Counted from the first letter of the stretch, positions 25,701 through 35,003 are shown. The stretch: 61,465 bases of DNA from an uncultured Lachnospiraceae bacterium (GCA_900544445.1 UQVK01000013.1:1-61465); one strand, 5' to 3'. The notes: a model not told the origin generated them from the letters alone. Translations and numbers: made by a program.

Positions 25701-25813
25701 GTTGGGATGTTACTGCTCAGCCAGGTCTGCGCATTTACTGCGCAGACCGTACGAAAACAGAACGGCCGGATGCCGTTGCCGCGCTGCCGAAGGCTGAGCT
25801 GTAACGTTGGTAT
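25701..25813. repeat. MITE-like inverted-repeat element with nested hairpins
   Basis: The ends GTTACTGCTCAGCC (25709-25722) and GGCTGAGCTGTAAC (25792-25805) are inverted with 13 of 14 matches. Inside are a 9-bp hairpin with a 7-base loop (25724-25748) and ACGGC/GCCGT (25762-25776). The flanks GTTGGGAT (25701-25708) and GTTGGTAT (25806-25813) are direct repeats differing at one base, like an aged target-site duplication. There is no coding capacity. It could be a non-autonomous mobile element or a structured RNA. Confidence 0.5.
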
Positions 25814-26123
25814 GGTGGCTCTGAATGACTGCCCGTTAAAGCTCCTGTGAGAGAAAAACAAAATATGCAATATTTTTTGCGCGGAAAAACAATTTTCAGG
25901 TAGCCAATTCATTTTCAGAAAAGTACACTGCATATATAAAAAAGAATCCCGCTTGCGGGATTCTTCGCCTGCGGCGGGCCGCGTAAGCGACATCTTCCAT
26001 TCCGCCGCAGTGCGATCCACCGGAGGTTTTTATACGATAGGAAATGAAATTTCCTATTGTATAAGAAATGAGCCCTCGGTATCCGGAAGATTCCGAAGGG
26101 CTTCCTTTCAGGACGACGGCCGT
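25814..26123. other. Hairpin-rich non-coding stretch
   Basis: There is no plausible gene here. It contains the terminator at 25934-25965, an inverted repeat at 26032-26062 (ATACGATAGGAAAT with ATTTCCTATTGTAT, 13 of 14) and GCCCTCGG/CCGAAGGGC at 26073-26103. The motif TGCAATATTTT occurs at 25866-25876 and again upstream of the AraC gene (27223-27233). Confidence 0.5.
25934..25965 (-). terminator. Rho-independent terminator downstream of the AraC gene
   Basis: AAGAATCCCGC-AA-GCGGGATTCTT on the minus strand is followed by a T-run. It separates the AraC gene from the MATE promoter. Confidence 0.75.
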
Positions 26124-27101
26124 TTAGCTCTGGAGTTTGGCAGAAACGGGATCCTGTCCGTCTGCCGGAGTCTGTCTGGCTTCTGATCCGGAAGCGTCTG
26201 CTTCCGTGCTGGGAAAGCGGCTTTTCCGATAATCGGAAGGAGATTCTCCACAGAACTTGCGGAAGACCCGGTTGAACTGGGAAAAGCTGGTGAAGCCGCA
26301 GTCAGCCGCGATTTCCGTGATTTTCTTCCGGCTGTTGATCAGAAGAAACTGGCAGTTGCGGATGCGGACCAGATGTACATAATGGGTGATCGTATAGCCC
26401 GTTACCCGCTTGAACTGGTGAGAAAGGTAGTAGGGGCTCATCCAGGCCTCCTTCGCCAGGTCATCCAGGGTCAGCTCCTCCATGTAGTGCGTATGGATAT
26501 AGTTGGAAACCGCATAGATCCGTTCTGAAACTGTATCCTCCACATGCTCCTTACGGTAAATATTTTTGTCCCTGAAAAGATTCAGGCAGAAAAGAAATTC
26601 CGTAAAAATGCTGTGCAGCGTAAGTTCATATGCGCCGGTCAGTTCCTGGGTTCCTGCGAGCCTGGAAAGCTCCACGATCTGGTTGATCAGGCCGGCGAGT
26701 ACCGACTGCTGTTCATCCGGAAAACGGTAGATTGGCAGAGGCGCATGAAAGGGAGCCAGAATTTCCTCATAGGAATCTGCAAAACCGTATCCGTCCTTGC
26801 GGTACATGAAGGTGATGACGAGACGCTTTGACGGTTCTCCTTCCGGGTAGCTGGTTTTATGCAGCAGGGATGGCGGAAGAAGGACGAAGTCGTTCATCTG
26901 GATATGGTAAGGAATCCCTTTGATGAAATGAAGGGCATTGGAACTCAACAGGATATGGATTTCATAGTAGGAGTGAAAATGTTCGAATTCCATATGCCTG
27001 GAATTGGAACGGGTATCGAAGTCGAAAAAATAAAACAGCGTTTTGGAGATATCATTTACAATAATGAAACGTTTTTCTTCATAGTTAATCGGGTTTACCA
27101 T
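26124..27101 (-). CDS. AraC-family transcriptional regulator
   Basis: A 325-residue sugar-type AraC regulator. An N-terminal cupin sensor domain (about 25-130) has FDFDTRSNSRHMEFEHFHSYYEIH. The C-terminal double HTH (about 195-300) has LTLDDLAKEAWMSPYYLSHQFKRVTG and ITEIAADCGFTSFSQFNRVF, followed by KFCGESPSDYRKS. A short Ser/Ala-rich tail follows. It is divergent from the GH105 fusion gene across 178 bases containing direct repeats, so it likely controls that catabolic run. Confidence 0.9.
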   Translation of the reverse strand: MVNPINYEEKRFIIVNDISKTLFYFFDFDTRSNSRHMEFEHFHSYYEIHILLSSNALHFIKGIPYHIQMNDFVLLPPSLLHKTSYPEGEPSKRLVITFMYRKDGYGFADSYEEILAPFHAPLPIYRFPDEQQSVLAGLINQIVELSRLAGTQELTGAYELTLHSIFTEFLFCLNLFRDKNIYRKEHVEDTVSERIYAVSNYIHTHYMEELTLDDLAKEAWMSPYYLSHQFKRVTGYTITHYVHLVRIRNCQFLLINSRKKITEIAADCGFTSFSQFNRVFRKFCGESPSDYRKSRFPSTEADASGSEARQTPADGQDPVSAKLQS

Positions 27102-27188
27102 GACGGTACCTGCTTTCTAAAAGGATTGTGCCGTCCTTCCGGCTCAGGCGGACAGAAGTCGGGCAGGGAATGAGGCGGAATGTTTTAC

Positions 27189-27217
27189 AATATATCAAGT
27201 ATACTGAAAAAACGCAA
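27189..27217 (-). promoter_or_regulatory. Promoter of the AraC gene
   Basis: On the minus strand, TTGCGT and TATATT are 17 bases apart. The region overlaps the AACGCAAAAAATGC repeat. Confidence 0.4.
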
Positions 27218-27253
27218 AAAATGCAATATTTTCGTTGAAACGCAAAAAAATGC
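27211..27253. promoter_or_regulatory. Direct repeats, probable AraC-type operator
   Basis: AACGCAAAAAATGC (27211-27224) recurs as AACGCAAAAAAATGC (27239-27253), 28 bases apart from start to start. The repeats lie between the divergent AraC and GH105 fusion genes, as expected for an AraC-family site. Confidence 0.45.
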
Positions 27254-27279
27254 GCGATGGCGCAGATGGGAGTGACAGG

Positions 27280-28905
27280 ATGAGTAAACAGAAAAAAATC
27301 ATCATTTTTACCGACAGCGGGGATACGATTATCGATGAGTCGACCCAGCAGTACAGGGATGACGGGATCGTCGTTACGGCGGATTTCATTGAGGATGCAG
27401 GAGAAGTCCTGAAGCAGATGGATGAAGCGGGTTATACAATCGCTCTCGTTGCGGATGGAGAGGAAGAGTCCTTCCAGAATGTTTATCGGGAGAACGGCCT
27501 GAAGGGCTGTTTCGACGCCTGGGTGGTATCCGAGACCGTAGGACAGCAGAAGCCCGCGCAGATCATGTTTCAGACGGCGATGGATCAGCTTGGCCTTACG
27601 GATGCGGACAAGCCGAGAATCGTCATGATCGGAAACAATCTGAAGAAGGATGTGGCCGGTGCAAACCGTTTCGGGCTGACATCCATCTGGCTGGACTGGT
27701 CACCCCGGTATTTCCACGAATTTGAAGAGGAGGACTGGAAACCGGATTACACGGTAAAACATCCTTCCGAGCTGCTCCCTCTGCTGGAGAAGCTGGAGAA
27801 GGAATGGGATGAGGAGGATGAGATGGTAGAAGAGGCAAAAAGAAAACTGGATCTCCTGGTGGATGCGTTCGTTCCGATTCTGTATGAGGATGACGAGCAG
27901 TTCATGAAGAACATGAGAGAAAAGAAGCATATCTCCGAAGAAGAGCTTCAGAAATATGCGCACTGGGAATGGACGCAGGGCGTGGGGCTGGTCGGTATCT
28001 GGAAGCTGTTTGCCGCAACCGGAAAGCAGGAATATCTGGATATCCTGATCAGGTATTACGACAATCAGAAGAAGGTGGGATTCCCGCCGTCAAACGTGAA
28101 CACCATGGCGCCCTATCTGGTGATGTCCTATCTTGCGGAATACTTAAAGAGCGAGGAGTACATGGAGCCCTGCCGCCAGGCAGCGGAATGGATTATGACG
28201 GAGATGCCGAGAACTGAGGAGGGAGGCATTCAGCATCAGACCTCGGATGACTGGAATGAAGGAGAAATCTGGGATGATACCCTGTTCATGACGGTTCTGT
28301 TCCTTGCCAATATGGGACGCATCCTTGACAGAAAGGATTATCAGGAGGAGGCGCAGTATCAGTTCCTCCTTCACATGAAATATCTGCAGGATAAGCAGAC
28401 GGGCTTCTGGTATCATGGATGGACCTTCCTGGAGCGCAACAACTTTGCAGGCGCATTCTGGGGAAGAGGAAACTGCTGGATCACCATTGCCATTCCGGAA
28501 TTTCTGGATACGCTCAAATGTCCGGAGCCGGTGGAACGGATCCTGAAGGGCGCTCTGGAGAACCAGGTCAGCGCTCTGGCAGACTGCCAGACGGAGAGCG
28601 GCATGTGGCATACGCTTCTGGATGATCCGGATTCCTATGAGGAAGCGAGTGCGACCTGCGGTTTTGCCTATGGCATTTTAAGAGGCGTTCATGCAGGGAT
28701 TCTGGATGCAAAATGGGAAAGCGTCGCCAGAAAGGCGCTCCGTCCGATCCTCTCTCTGATCTCGGATGAGGGAGTGGTGGAACAGGTGTCCTACGGCACG
28801 CCAATGGGCAGAATTTCCAAAGACTTTTACAAGACGATTCCGATCCAGCCCATGCCTTACGGGCAGGCGCTTGCGATCCTGTTTTTGATAGAAATTGGAA
28901 TGTGA
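27280..28905 (+). CDS. HAD-like domain fused to GH105 unsaturated uronyl hydrolase
   Basis: A 541-residue two-part protein. Residues about 5-185 are HAD-like, with IIFTDSGDTIIDEST (the DxGxT loop with Ser where many have Gly or Asn) and the late motif MIGNNLKKDVAGANRFG. Residues about 190-541 are a GH88/GH105 alpha/alpha barrel (WTQGVGLVGIWKLF, SDDWNEGEIWDDTLFMTVLFLANMGR, FWGRGNCWITIAIPEFL), as in YteR-type enzymes. These remove the unsaturated galacturonyl residue left by rhamnogalacturonan lyases. No signal peptide is present, so it works in the cytosol. ATG at 27280 is preferred over 27235. It opens a co-oriented run with GH38 and iol genes. Confidence 0.85.
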   Translation: MSKQKKIIIFTDSGDTIIDESTQQYRDDGIVVTADFIEDAGEVLKQMDEAGYTIALVADGEEESFQNVYRENGLKGCFDAWVVSETVGQQKPAQIMFQTAMDQLGLTDADKPRIVMIGNNLKKDVAGANRFGLTSIWLDWSPRYFHEFEEEDWKPDYTVKHPSELLPLLEKLEKEWDEEDEMVEEAKRKLDLLVDAFVPILYEDDEQFMKNMREKKHISEEELQKYAHWEWTQGVGLVGIWKLFAATGKQEYLDILIRYYDNQKKVGFPPSNVNTMAPYLVMSYLAEYLKSEEYMEPCRQAAEWIMTEMPRTEEGGIQHQTSDDWNEGEIWDDTLFMTVLFLANMGRILDRKDYQEEAQYQFLLHMKYLQDKQTGFWYHGWTFLERNNFAGAFWGRGNCWITIAIPEFLDTLKCPEPVERILKGALENQVSALADCQTESGMWHTLLDDPDSYEEASATCGFAYGILRGVHAGILDAKWESVARKALRPILSLISDEGVVEQVSYGTPMGRISKDFYKTIPIQPMPYGQALAILFLIEIGM

Positions 28906-28912
28906 GGCAGCA

Positions 28913-31900
28913 ATGAGTAATCGCAGAATTTATCCCGGGAGACAGTGGAAGGACCGGCTTGCCATGTGGGCGGAGGAATTTCCCAGGCATTATATGGTCC
29001 CGGCAGAAGAACTGAAGATCACCGGATTTTTTACGAAGGAAAGATTAAGCATGGGCCAGGCGCTCGAAAGAGCAGGACAGGAAGCAAAGCCTGTTCCTGC
29101 CGGAACTGCCTGGGGAAACTACTGGGAGTACGGATGGTTTTTTGCGGAAATGACGGTTCCGGAAAGCCTTGCCGGGAAACGGCTGGTCTTCGTACCCGGC
29201 TTCGGTGAAGAGATGCTGGTCTGGGTAAACGGAAAAGAGAGCGGCGCAGTGGACAAAAAGCATTCCCATGTGATGCTGGCTAAAGAGGCGGAAGCCGGAC
29301 AGCATTTTCAGATCGTGGCCGAGTGTTATGCGGGACACGGCCCGAGGATGGAAAGCGGATGCTTCTGCAGGAAAGGGGAAAAGCCCTTTTCGGATGAGGA
29401 CGGCCCGCAGCAGGTGACGGCGCCGTCCTGTGTCGCGGTATGGCAGGAAGAAATTTTCCAGACGGCCATGGATTTCCTGACCCTCTATTCCCTCCTGGCC
29501 CGCCTGCCCGAAGGATCGCTTCGGGCCATGAAGGTGACGGAGGGGCTGAAGAAATTCACCTGCCTTACGGATTTTGAACTTCCGCAGGAGGAGCTTGCGG
29601 CTTCTCTTTCAAAGGCAGATGAAGTCTTAAAGCCTCTGCTTGCCTGCACCAATGGCTCCACTGCGCCGGAATTCACCGTTTTCGGCCAGTCCCATCTGGA
29701 TCTGGCATGGCTTTGGACACTGGAGGAGACCAGACGCAAGGCGGCGAGGACCTACAGCAATCAGCTGGCGCTGATGGAGGAATATCCGGATTATCAGTTC
29801 CTGCTGTGCGAGCCTCCGATTCTGGAATATCTGAAGGAATCCTATCCGGAGCTCTGGGAGCGGGTGAAGGAGAAAGCGGCGGAAGGGAAAATGATTCCCG
29901 ACGGAGCCTTCTATGTGGAAAGCGACACGAACATGCCCTGCGGAGAAAGTCTTGTAAGACAGCTTCTCTATGGAAAGCAGTGGTTCAAAAAGGAGATGGA
30001 TACGGACAGCCTTGTGGGCTGGCTGCCGGACTGCTTCGGGTTTTCACCCGCTCTGCCGCAGATTCTGGCCAAGAGCAGGGTCCCTTACTTCGCCACGCAG
30101 AAAATGATCCGTCAGGATCCGGAATGCGAGCCGTTTCCCTATAACGATTTCTGGTGGCAGGGAATTGATGGTACGAAAATCCTGGCGCATACTTATAAGG
30201 AGAATAACGCACCGTTTTCTCCCGGAGACATGATCCGCCGGTGGGAGGATGACCGGGTTCAGGACGAAGGAATAGAAGGAATGATCTATTCCTACGGCTA
30301 TGGAGACGGAGGAGGCGGACCGACCAGGGAACTGGTGGAGACGGCGGAACGCTGTAAGGATCTGGAAGGTGCGCCCCGTGCGGCATTCGAAGGCCCTGCT
30401 TCCTATTTTGAAAAGCTTGAGAAACGCGGCTGTGAGAATGTATTTGCCGGAGAGCTGTATCTGGCCTGGCACCGGGGAACCTATACGGCGCAGGCGAAAA
30501 CAAAGCTGGGCGTACGCCGGGCGGAATGCCTGCTGAAGGAAGCGGAATACTGGAATACTCTCAGCATTGCTTCGGACCGGGCAGGAGCGCTGGAGCGGAC
30601 AGAAGCGCTGCGTACGCTCTGGAAACGGCTGCTCATGCAGGAATTTCACGATGTGCTTCCCGGAACGGGAATCGCTCGTGTGCATGAAGAAGCGGAAAAG
30701 GAGCTGTTTGATGTCTGTGAGGCGTGCGAGGGCCTGCTGGATGAAATCTTCACAGAGCTGGAGAAGACTGCGGGCGAAAACGGAGAGCCGGAGCGTACTG
30801 CAGCGAAGAGCAGAGCAGAACGGCTGCGCGAAGGAGAGGATTTCCTGCTGAAGAGTGATTCTCTCGTCGTCCGTCTGAATCACGCGGGACAGGTGGTCAG
30901 CCTGCAGGCGGTTCGCGGCGGGAAGGAAGAAGCGGCGGAGAGCTGGGAAGCCGCTGGAGAGCCCATGAATACTTTCCGGCTGTACCGGAATGTGAACTCC
31001 TACTATGATGCCTGGGAGATCGGCAGCATGTACGAACAGGAGGAAGAGATTCTGGATCCGGACGGCTGGCACATGACGGAGGATGCGTTTGAAGGACGTC
31101 CCGCATGGCGCCTGGAAGGCAGAATTCAGGATTCTTTGCTGTCGCAGCTCATCTGTCTGAGCGAAGACGGACGCATGGTAGAGTTTCATACCAGAATCGA
31201 CTGGAAGGAGCGGCACCGGATGCTGAAGGTGGATTTTCCTGCCTCTGTCCGTTCCGATCATGTGACGGGCGAAGTGGCGTTCGGCGCTTATGCCAGACCC
31301 ACAACCCGTTCCTATCAGTGGGAAAAGGACCGTTATGAGGTCTGCGGCCACCGTTACAGCGTGTTGGAGGACGGCAGATATGGCATTGAACTGATCAATG
31401 ACTGTAAATACGGCTACAGCGCGAAGGAAGACCGGATCAGCCTGACGCTGCTGCGTTCGCCTCTGATGCCGGATATGTATGCGGATCAGGGCGTTCAGGA
31501 GTTTTCCTATGCCTGCTTCCCGTATGAGGGTTCCTTCCGGGAACAGGATGCGGCGGGACGTGCGGAACGGTTTAACCTGAATTCCCACATGAGCGCACGG
31601 CTTCGCGCGAGACGCGGGCGGCTTGCCGCTCAGGTTTCTTCCTTCTGCATTACAGCCAGCCCGGAGGAAAAGGCGGCCTGTCATGTCCGCATGGAGGCAG
31701 TCAAGCTTTCGGAGGACGGAACCGGAAAACCGGTGCTTCGTCTGTACGAGGCCGCCGGAGTTCCCCAGCGGGTGCGCCTGCAGCTGCCGGAGGGAATGGA
31801 AAACGCCTGCGCGGAGGAAACCAATCTTCTGGAAGAAGTGCAGCAGGAGCTTGCGGTAAAAGACGGTTCTTTGACAATGGAATTTAAGGCGTTTGAGATC

Positions 31901-31924
31901 AGAACGGTGGTCCTTGATTTTTGA
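28913..31924 (+). CDS. GH38 alpha-mannosidase
   Basis: Cytoplasmic alpha-mannosidase of 1003 residues, the normal size for bacterial GH38. Metal-binding HxD is His261-Leu-Asp263 in GQSHLDLAWLW. The nucleophile is Asp373 in LPDCFGFSPALPQIL. The middle helical domain (QEFHDVLPGTGIARVHEEAE) and the C-terminal beta domains are complete. ATG at 28913 follows GAGGCAG; an alternative at 28895 lies inside the previous gene. It overlaps no gene but follows the HAD-GH105 fusion by 7 bases, so the two are co-transcribed. Confidence 0.93.
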   Translation: MSNRRIYPGRQWKDRLAMWAEEFPRHYMVPAEELKITGFFTKERLSMGQALERAGQEAKPVPAGTAWGNYWEYGWFFAEMTVPESLAGKRLVFVPGFGEEMLVWVNGKESGAVDKKHSHVMLAKEAEAGQHFQIVAECYAGHGPRMESGCFCRKGEKPFSDEDGPQQVTAPSCVAVWQEEIFQTAMDFLTLYSLLARLPEGSLRAMKVTEGLKKFTCLTDFELPQEELAASLSKADEVLKPLLACTNGSTAPEFTVFGQSHLDLAWLWTLEETRRKAARTYSNQLALMEEYPDYQFLLCEPPILEYLKESYPELWERVKEKAAEGKMIPDGAFYVESDTNMPCGESLVRQLLYGKQWFKKEMDTDSLVGWLPDCFGFSPALPQILAKSRVPYFATQKMIRQDPECEPFPYNDFWWQGIDGTKILAHTYKENNAPFSPGDMIRRWEDDRVQDEGIEGMIYSYGYGDGGGGPTRELVETAERCKDLEGAPRAAFEGPASYFEKLEKRGCENVFAGELYLAWHRGTYTAQAKTKLGVRRAECLLKEAEYWNTLSIASDRAGALERTEALRTLWKRLLMQEFHDVLPGTGIARVHEEAEKELFDVCEACEGLLDEIFTELEKTAGENGEPERTAAKSRAERLREGEDFLLKSDSLVVRLNHAGQVVSLQAVRGGKEEAAESWEAAGEPMNTFRLYRNVNSYYDAWEIGSMYEQEEEILDPDGWHMTEDAFEGRPAWRLEGRIQDSLLSQLICLSEDGRMVEFHTRIDWKERHRMLKVDFPASVRSDHVTGEVAFGAYARPTTRSYQWEKDRYEVCGHRYSVLEDGRYGIELINDCKYGYSAKEDRISLTLLRSPLMPDMYADQGVQEFSYACFPYEGSFREQDAAGRAERFNLNSHMSARLRARRGRLAAQVSSFCITASPEEKAACHVRMEAVKLSEDGTGKPVLRLYEAAGVPQRVRLQLPEGMENACAEETNLLEEVQQELAVKDGSLTMEFKAFEIRTVVLDF

Positions 31925-31930
31925 TTGAAA

Positions 31931-31974
31931 TGCCGCCGGTCAGACGGCAACGGAAGCCGGCTGTGCCGGCTTTT
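31931..31974 (+). repeat. Paired hairpins before the alcohol dehydrogenase gene
   Basis: TGCCG/CGGCA (31931-31949) is a loose relative of the start-proximal hairpin family. A 7-bp perfect hairpin AGCCGGC-TGT-GCCGGCT follows directly. The gap holds no gene. The second hairpin has TTTT after it and may attenuate read-through from GH38. Confidence 0.45.
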
Positions 31975-32006
31975 CGCGGATTTTATTTGGAGGAAGGAGA
32001 ACGGAA

Positions 32007-33161
32007 ATGGCAAACGGATTTATTATGCCCGGCAAGATCATCAGCGGCAGCGGCGCACTGGATCAGGCGGGGGAACAGTTTCAGAAGATGGGAAGCCGCG
32101 CGCTGATCGTAACGGATCAGATGATGAGACAGCTGGGAACGCTGGATAAGGTGACGGCGGTTCTGGAAAAGAACGGTGTTGCGTACAGCGTATTTGACGG
32201 CGTGAGCGGAGAACCCACGGACGTGATGGTAAACGAAGGACTTCAGGCTTATAAAAAGGACGGCTGTGATTTCCTGATCGCTCTGGGCGGCGGAAGTCCC
32301 ATCGATTCCATGAAGGCGGTTGCGGCTCTGTCCGTGACGGATGAGGAGATCAGTGATTTCTTTGGAAAAGAGATCGAAGGAAATCTGCCTCCCATGGCAG
32401 CGATTCCCACCACTGCCGGCACCGGTTCGGAGGCGACCCGCTTTACCATCATCACGGATACGAAAAAGGATGTGAAGATGCTTTTAAGAGGGGACGTGCT
32501 GATGCCCGATCTGGCGATCGTTGATCCCCAGTTCACGATCACCGCGCCTCCGAAGACCACGGCGGCAACGGGCCTGGATGCCCTGACCCATGCGGTGGAA
32601 TCCTATACCTCCGTCAAGGCGCAGCCGCTTACGGATGTGTTCGCGCTTTCCGCAGTGCAGAGAATCTTTAAGAATCTGCCCGTCGCTTTCCATGACGGCG
32701 GGAACGTGGCGGCAAGGGAGGAAATGTCCCTGGCGGCGCTGGAAGCGGGAATCGCTTTCAACAACGCTTCCGTTACCATCGTACACGGCATGAGTCGTCC
32801 CATCGGCGCTCTGTTCCATGTGGCGCACGGCATCTCCAACGCCATGCTCTTAAAGGAGTGCCTGACCTTTGCGCTGGACGGCGCTTATGACCGCTTTGCC
32901 CGCCTGGGAGAAGCGATCGGCGTCGCGAAGGACGGACAGAGCGATCAGGAAAAGGCGGAGGCCTTCCTGGATGCCGTGGTAAAGCTCTGTGAGGAGCTGG
33001 AGATTCCGACCCTTGCCGGATACGGTATTGACAAGGAGCAGTTCTTTGCCGTGATGGACAAAATGGCGGATGACGCCCTTGCCAGCGGAAGTCCTGCGAA
33101 TACCAGAAAGGCAGTGGCGAAGGAGGATATCCTCAACATTTACGCGAATCTCTGGAAATAA
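32007..33161 (+). CDS. Iron-containing alcohol dehydrogenase
   Basis: A 384-residue group III (Fe-dependent) NAD(P)-linked alcohol dehydrogenase. Visible motifs are the nucleotide-binding GGGSPIDSMKA, TTAGTGSEATRF and the metal ligands in LDALTHAVESY and HGMSRPIGALFHVAHGISNAM. The start follows GGAGGAAGGAGAACGGAA. It sits between GH38 and an MgtC-like gene at the head of the iol run. The substrate is unknown; it could reduce aldehydes formed during sugar or inositol breakdown. Confidence 0.9.
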   Translation: MANGFIMPGKIISGSGALDQAGEQFQKMGSRALIVTDQMMRQLGTLDKVTAVLEKNGVAYSVFDGVSGEPTDVMVNEGLQAYKKDGCDFLIALGGGSPIDSMKAVAALSVTDEEISDFFGKEIEGNLPPMAAIPTTAGTGSEATRFTIITDTKKDVKMLLRGDVLMPDLAIVDPQFTITAPPKTTAATGLDALTHAVESYTSVKAQPLTDVFALSAVQRIFKNLPVAFHDGGNVAAREEMSLAALEAGIAFNNASVTIVHGMSRPIGALFHVAHGISNAMLLKECLTFALDGAYDRFARLGEAIGVAKDGQSDQEKAEAFLDAVVKLCEELEIPTLAGYGIDKEQFFAVMDKMADDALASGSPANTRKAVAKEDILNIYANLWK

Positions 33162-33230
33162 TAAAACGATCAGACGTATAGTTTGCAGGAGCGGATAACG
33201 TCAGACAGGAAAGAGAGTGAGAATTTTTCG

Positions 33231-33929
33231 TTGGAAGGATTGTTGTGGGGCGCTTTTCGGGGAACAGACAGTTCTGATATCGCATTGAAACTGGTTCTAT
33301 GCGTCATCTGCGGAGGAATCATCGGACTGGAAAGAGGCGCGAAGGGACAGGCGGCGGGCTTTCGGACGCATATTCTGGTGTGTATGGGAGCCAGTGTCGC
33401 CATGATGACCGGCCAGTACATTTACGAATATTTTGATACCAATGCGGATCCGGCCAGACTGGGAGCGCAGGTGATCAGCGGCATCGGTTTTCTGGGCGCC
33501 GGTACGATCATCAGCACGCAGGCAAGCCGTGTGCGCGGGCTGACCACAGCGGCGGGACTCTGGGCAGCGGCCTGTATCGGCCTTGCCATTGGAATCGGCT
33601 TTTTTGAGGCCGCAATCGGGGCAACCGTGGTCGTCATGCTGACGATCGTGGTTTTTCAGCGGGTGGACCACTTTTTCTATACCAGATCCCCGATTCTCCG
33701 GGTTTATCTGGAAATGGAGAGCATTGATTATGTAAAGGGGCTGATCCGCACCATCCGGTCAAACGGAATGCGGGTCTCCGGAATGGAACTGCAGAAGCCC
33801 AAAAGCGGGATGCAGAATGCGGTGGGAATTGCGCTGGTGGTGAAGAAAAATACCAGGAGAAACCCGGTGGATATGCTGGATGTGATCAGCAGAACAGAAG
33901 GCTTGACTTTTATAGAAGAAACGCTGTAA
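33231..33929 (+). CDS. MgtC/SapB-family membrane protein
   Basis: An inner-membrane protein with about four helices and the MgtC marks GGIIGLERGAKGQAAGFRTHILVCMGA and GIGFLGAGTII. A cytosolic ACT-like tail follows (about 160-232). MgtC proteins modulate ATP synthase or Mg2+ response; function in gut Firmicutes is unclear. No ATG precedes the first helix: TTG at 33231 after GGAAAGAGAG gives 232 residues, and a TTG at 33183 without a ribosome site would add 16. Its presence inside a sugar catabolic run is unusual. Confidence 0.82.
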   Translation: MEGLLWGAFRGTDSSDIALKLVLCVICGGIIGLERGAKGQAAGFRTHILVCMGASVAMMTGQYIYEYFDTNADPARLGAQVISGIGFLGAGTIISTQASRVRGLTTAAGLWAAACIGLAIGIGFFEAAIGATVVVMLTIVVFQRVDHFFYTRSPILRVYLEMESIDYVKGLIRTIRSNGMRVSGMELQKPKSGMQNAVGIALVVKKNTRRNPVDMLDVISRTEGLTFIEETL

Positions 33930-33971
33930 GCATGCAAAATGCGGATGAGCATGAAAAAGGAGGAAGCAGGA

Positions 33972-34988
33972 GTGAAATATATCACCTTTGATGAAACAAG
34001 ACCAATGGATCTGGTGCTTCTTGGAAGAATTGCGGTTGATTTTAATCCCGTGGATTATTTTCAGCCGCTGGAGGACTGCACCACCTTTAAGAAGTATGTG
34101 GGCGGATCTCCGGCCAATATCGCGGTAGGCGTATCCCGGCACGGGCTGAAGGCCGGATTCTTTGCCCGCGTATCCGATGACCAGTTCGGCGATTTCGTCA
34201 CTCACTTTTTTGAAAAGGAGGGAATCGATGTTTCCCGTGTCCGCCGCTGTGAGCACGGCGAAAAAATCGGGCTGACCTTCACGGAGATCCTTTCCCGTGA
34301 TGAATCCAGCATTCTTATGTACCGCAACTGTATCGCGGATCTGCAGCTGTGTCCGGCGGATATCGATGAGGAGTACATCCGCAATGCGAAGGCGCTCCTG
34401 ATTTCCGGAACTGCTCTGGCCGCGAGCCCTTCCAGAGAAGCTGCCCTGAAGGCGGTGATGATTGCAAAGCGCGTTGGAACGAAGGTGATTTTCGACATCG
34501 ACTACCGCGCCTACAACTGGACCTGTGACGATGAGATTTCCATCTATTACTCCATGGTGGCGAGAGATGCGGACATCATCATGGGATCCCGTGAGGAATT
34601 TGATTTGACCGAGCGCCTGATCGAGCCCGGCAGGGACGACTGGCAGACCGCCAGGGCCTGGCATGCGTGCGGCGCGAAAATCGTGATCATCAAGCACGGA
34701 AAGGAAGGCTCCACCGCATATACCAACGATGGAGAAAGCTATTCCATCAAGCCCTTCCCGGTCAATGCCCTGAAGTCCTTCGGCGGCGGCGATGGATACG
34801 GCTCCGGCTTCCTGTATGGCCTGTTTTCGGGCTGGGACATCATCGACTGCCTGGAGTTCGGCAGCGCGGAGGCAGCCATGATGGTTGCTGCCCATTCCTG
34901 CTCTCAGGATCTGCCCGGTACCCGGCAGGTGAAGGACTTCATTAAGGAATGCAAGGATAAATACGGCGAGATGGTTGCCAGAAAATAA
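33972..34988 (+). CDS. iolC: 5-dehydro-2-deoxygluconokinase
   Basis: PfkB-family kinase that phosphorylates 2-deoxy-5-keto-D-gluconate in inositol degradation. The 338-residue protein has DLVLLGRIAVDFNP and YVGGSPANIAVGVSRHGL at the N terminus. The PfkB C-terminal anion-hole/catalytic-base region reads SFGGGDGYGSGFLYGL, where most sugar kinases have GAGDxFxxG. GTG at 33972, eight bases after AAAGGAGG, is chosen over ATG at 33939. It is followed 15 bases later by iolD. Confidence 0.9.
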   Translation: MKYITFDETRPMDLVLLGRIAVDFNPVDYFQPLEDCTTFKKYVGGSPANIAVGVSRHGLKAGFFARVSDDQFGDFVTHFFEKEGIDVSRVRRCEHGEKIGLTFTEILSRDESSILMYRNCIADLQLCPADIDEEYIRNAKALLISGTALAASPSREAALKAVMIAKRVGTKVIFDIDYRAYNWTCDDEISIYYSMVARDADIIMGSREEFDLTERLIEPGRDDWQTARAWHACGAKIVIIKHGKEGSTAYTNDGESYSIKPFPVNALKSFGGGDGYGSGFLYGLFSGWDIIDCLEFGSAEAAMMVAAHSCSQDLPGTRQVKDFIKECKDKYGEMVARK

Positions 34989-35003
34989 AAAATGGAGGTC
35001 ATT

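Noticed and set aside
25603..25720. A guanidine-type riboswitch before the MATE gene
   Set aside because: The leader from the extended -10 promoter is only about 43 bases and is occupied by the start-proximal hairpin; no known guanidine core was recognised.
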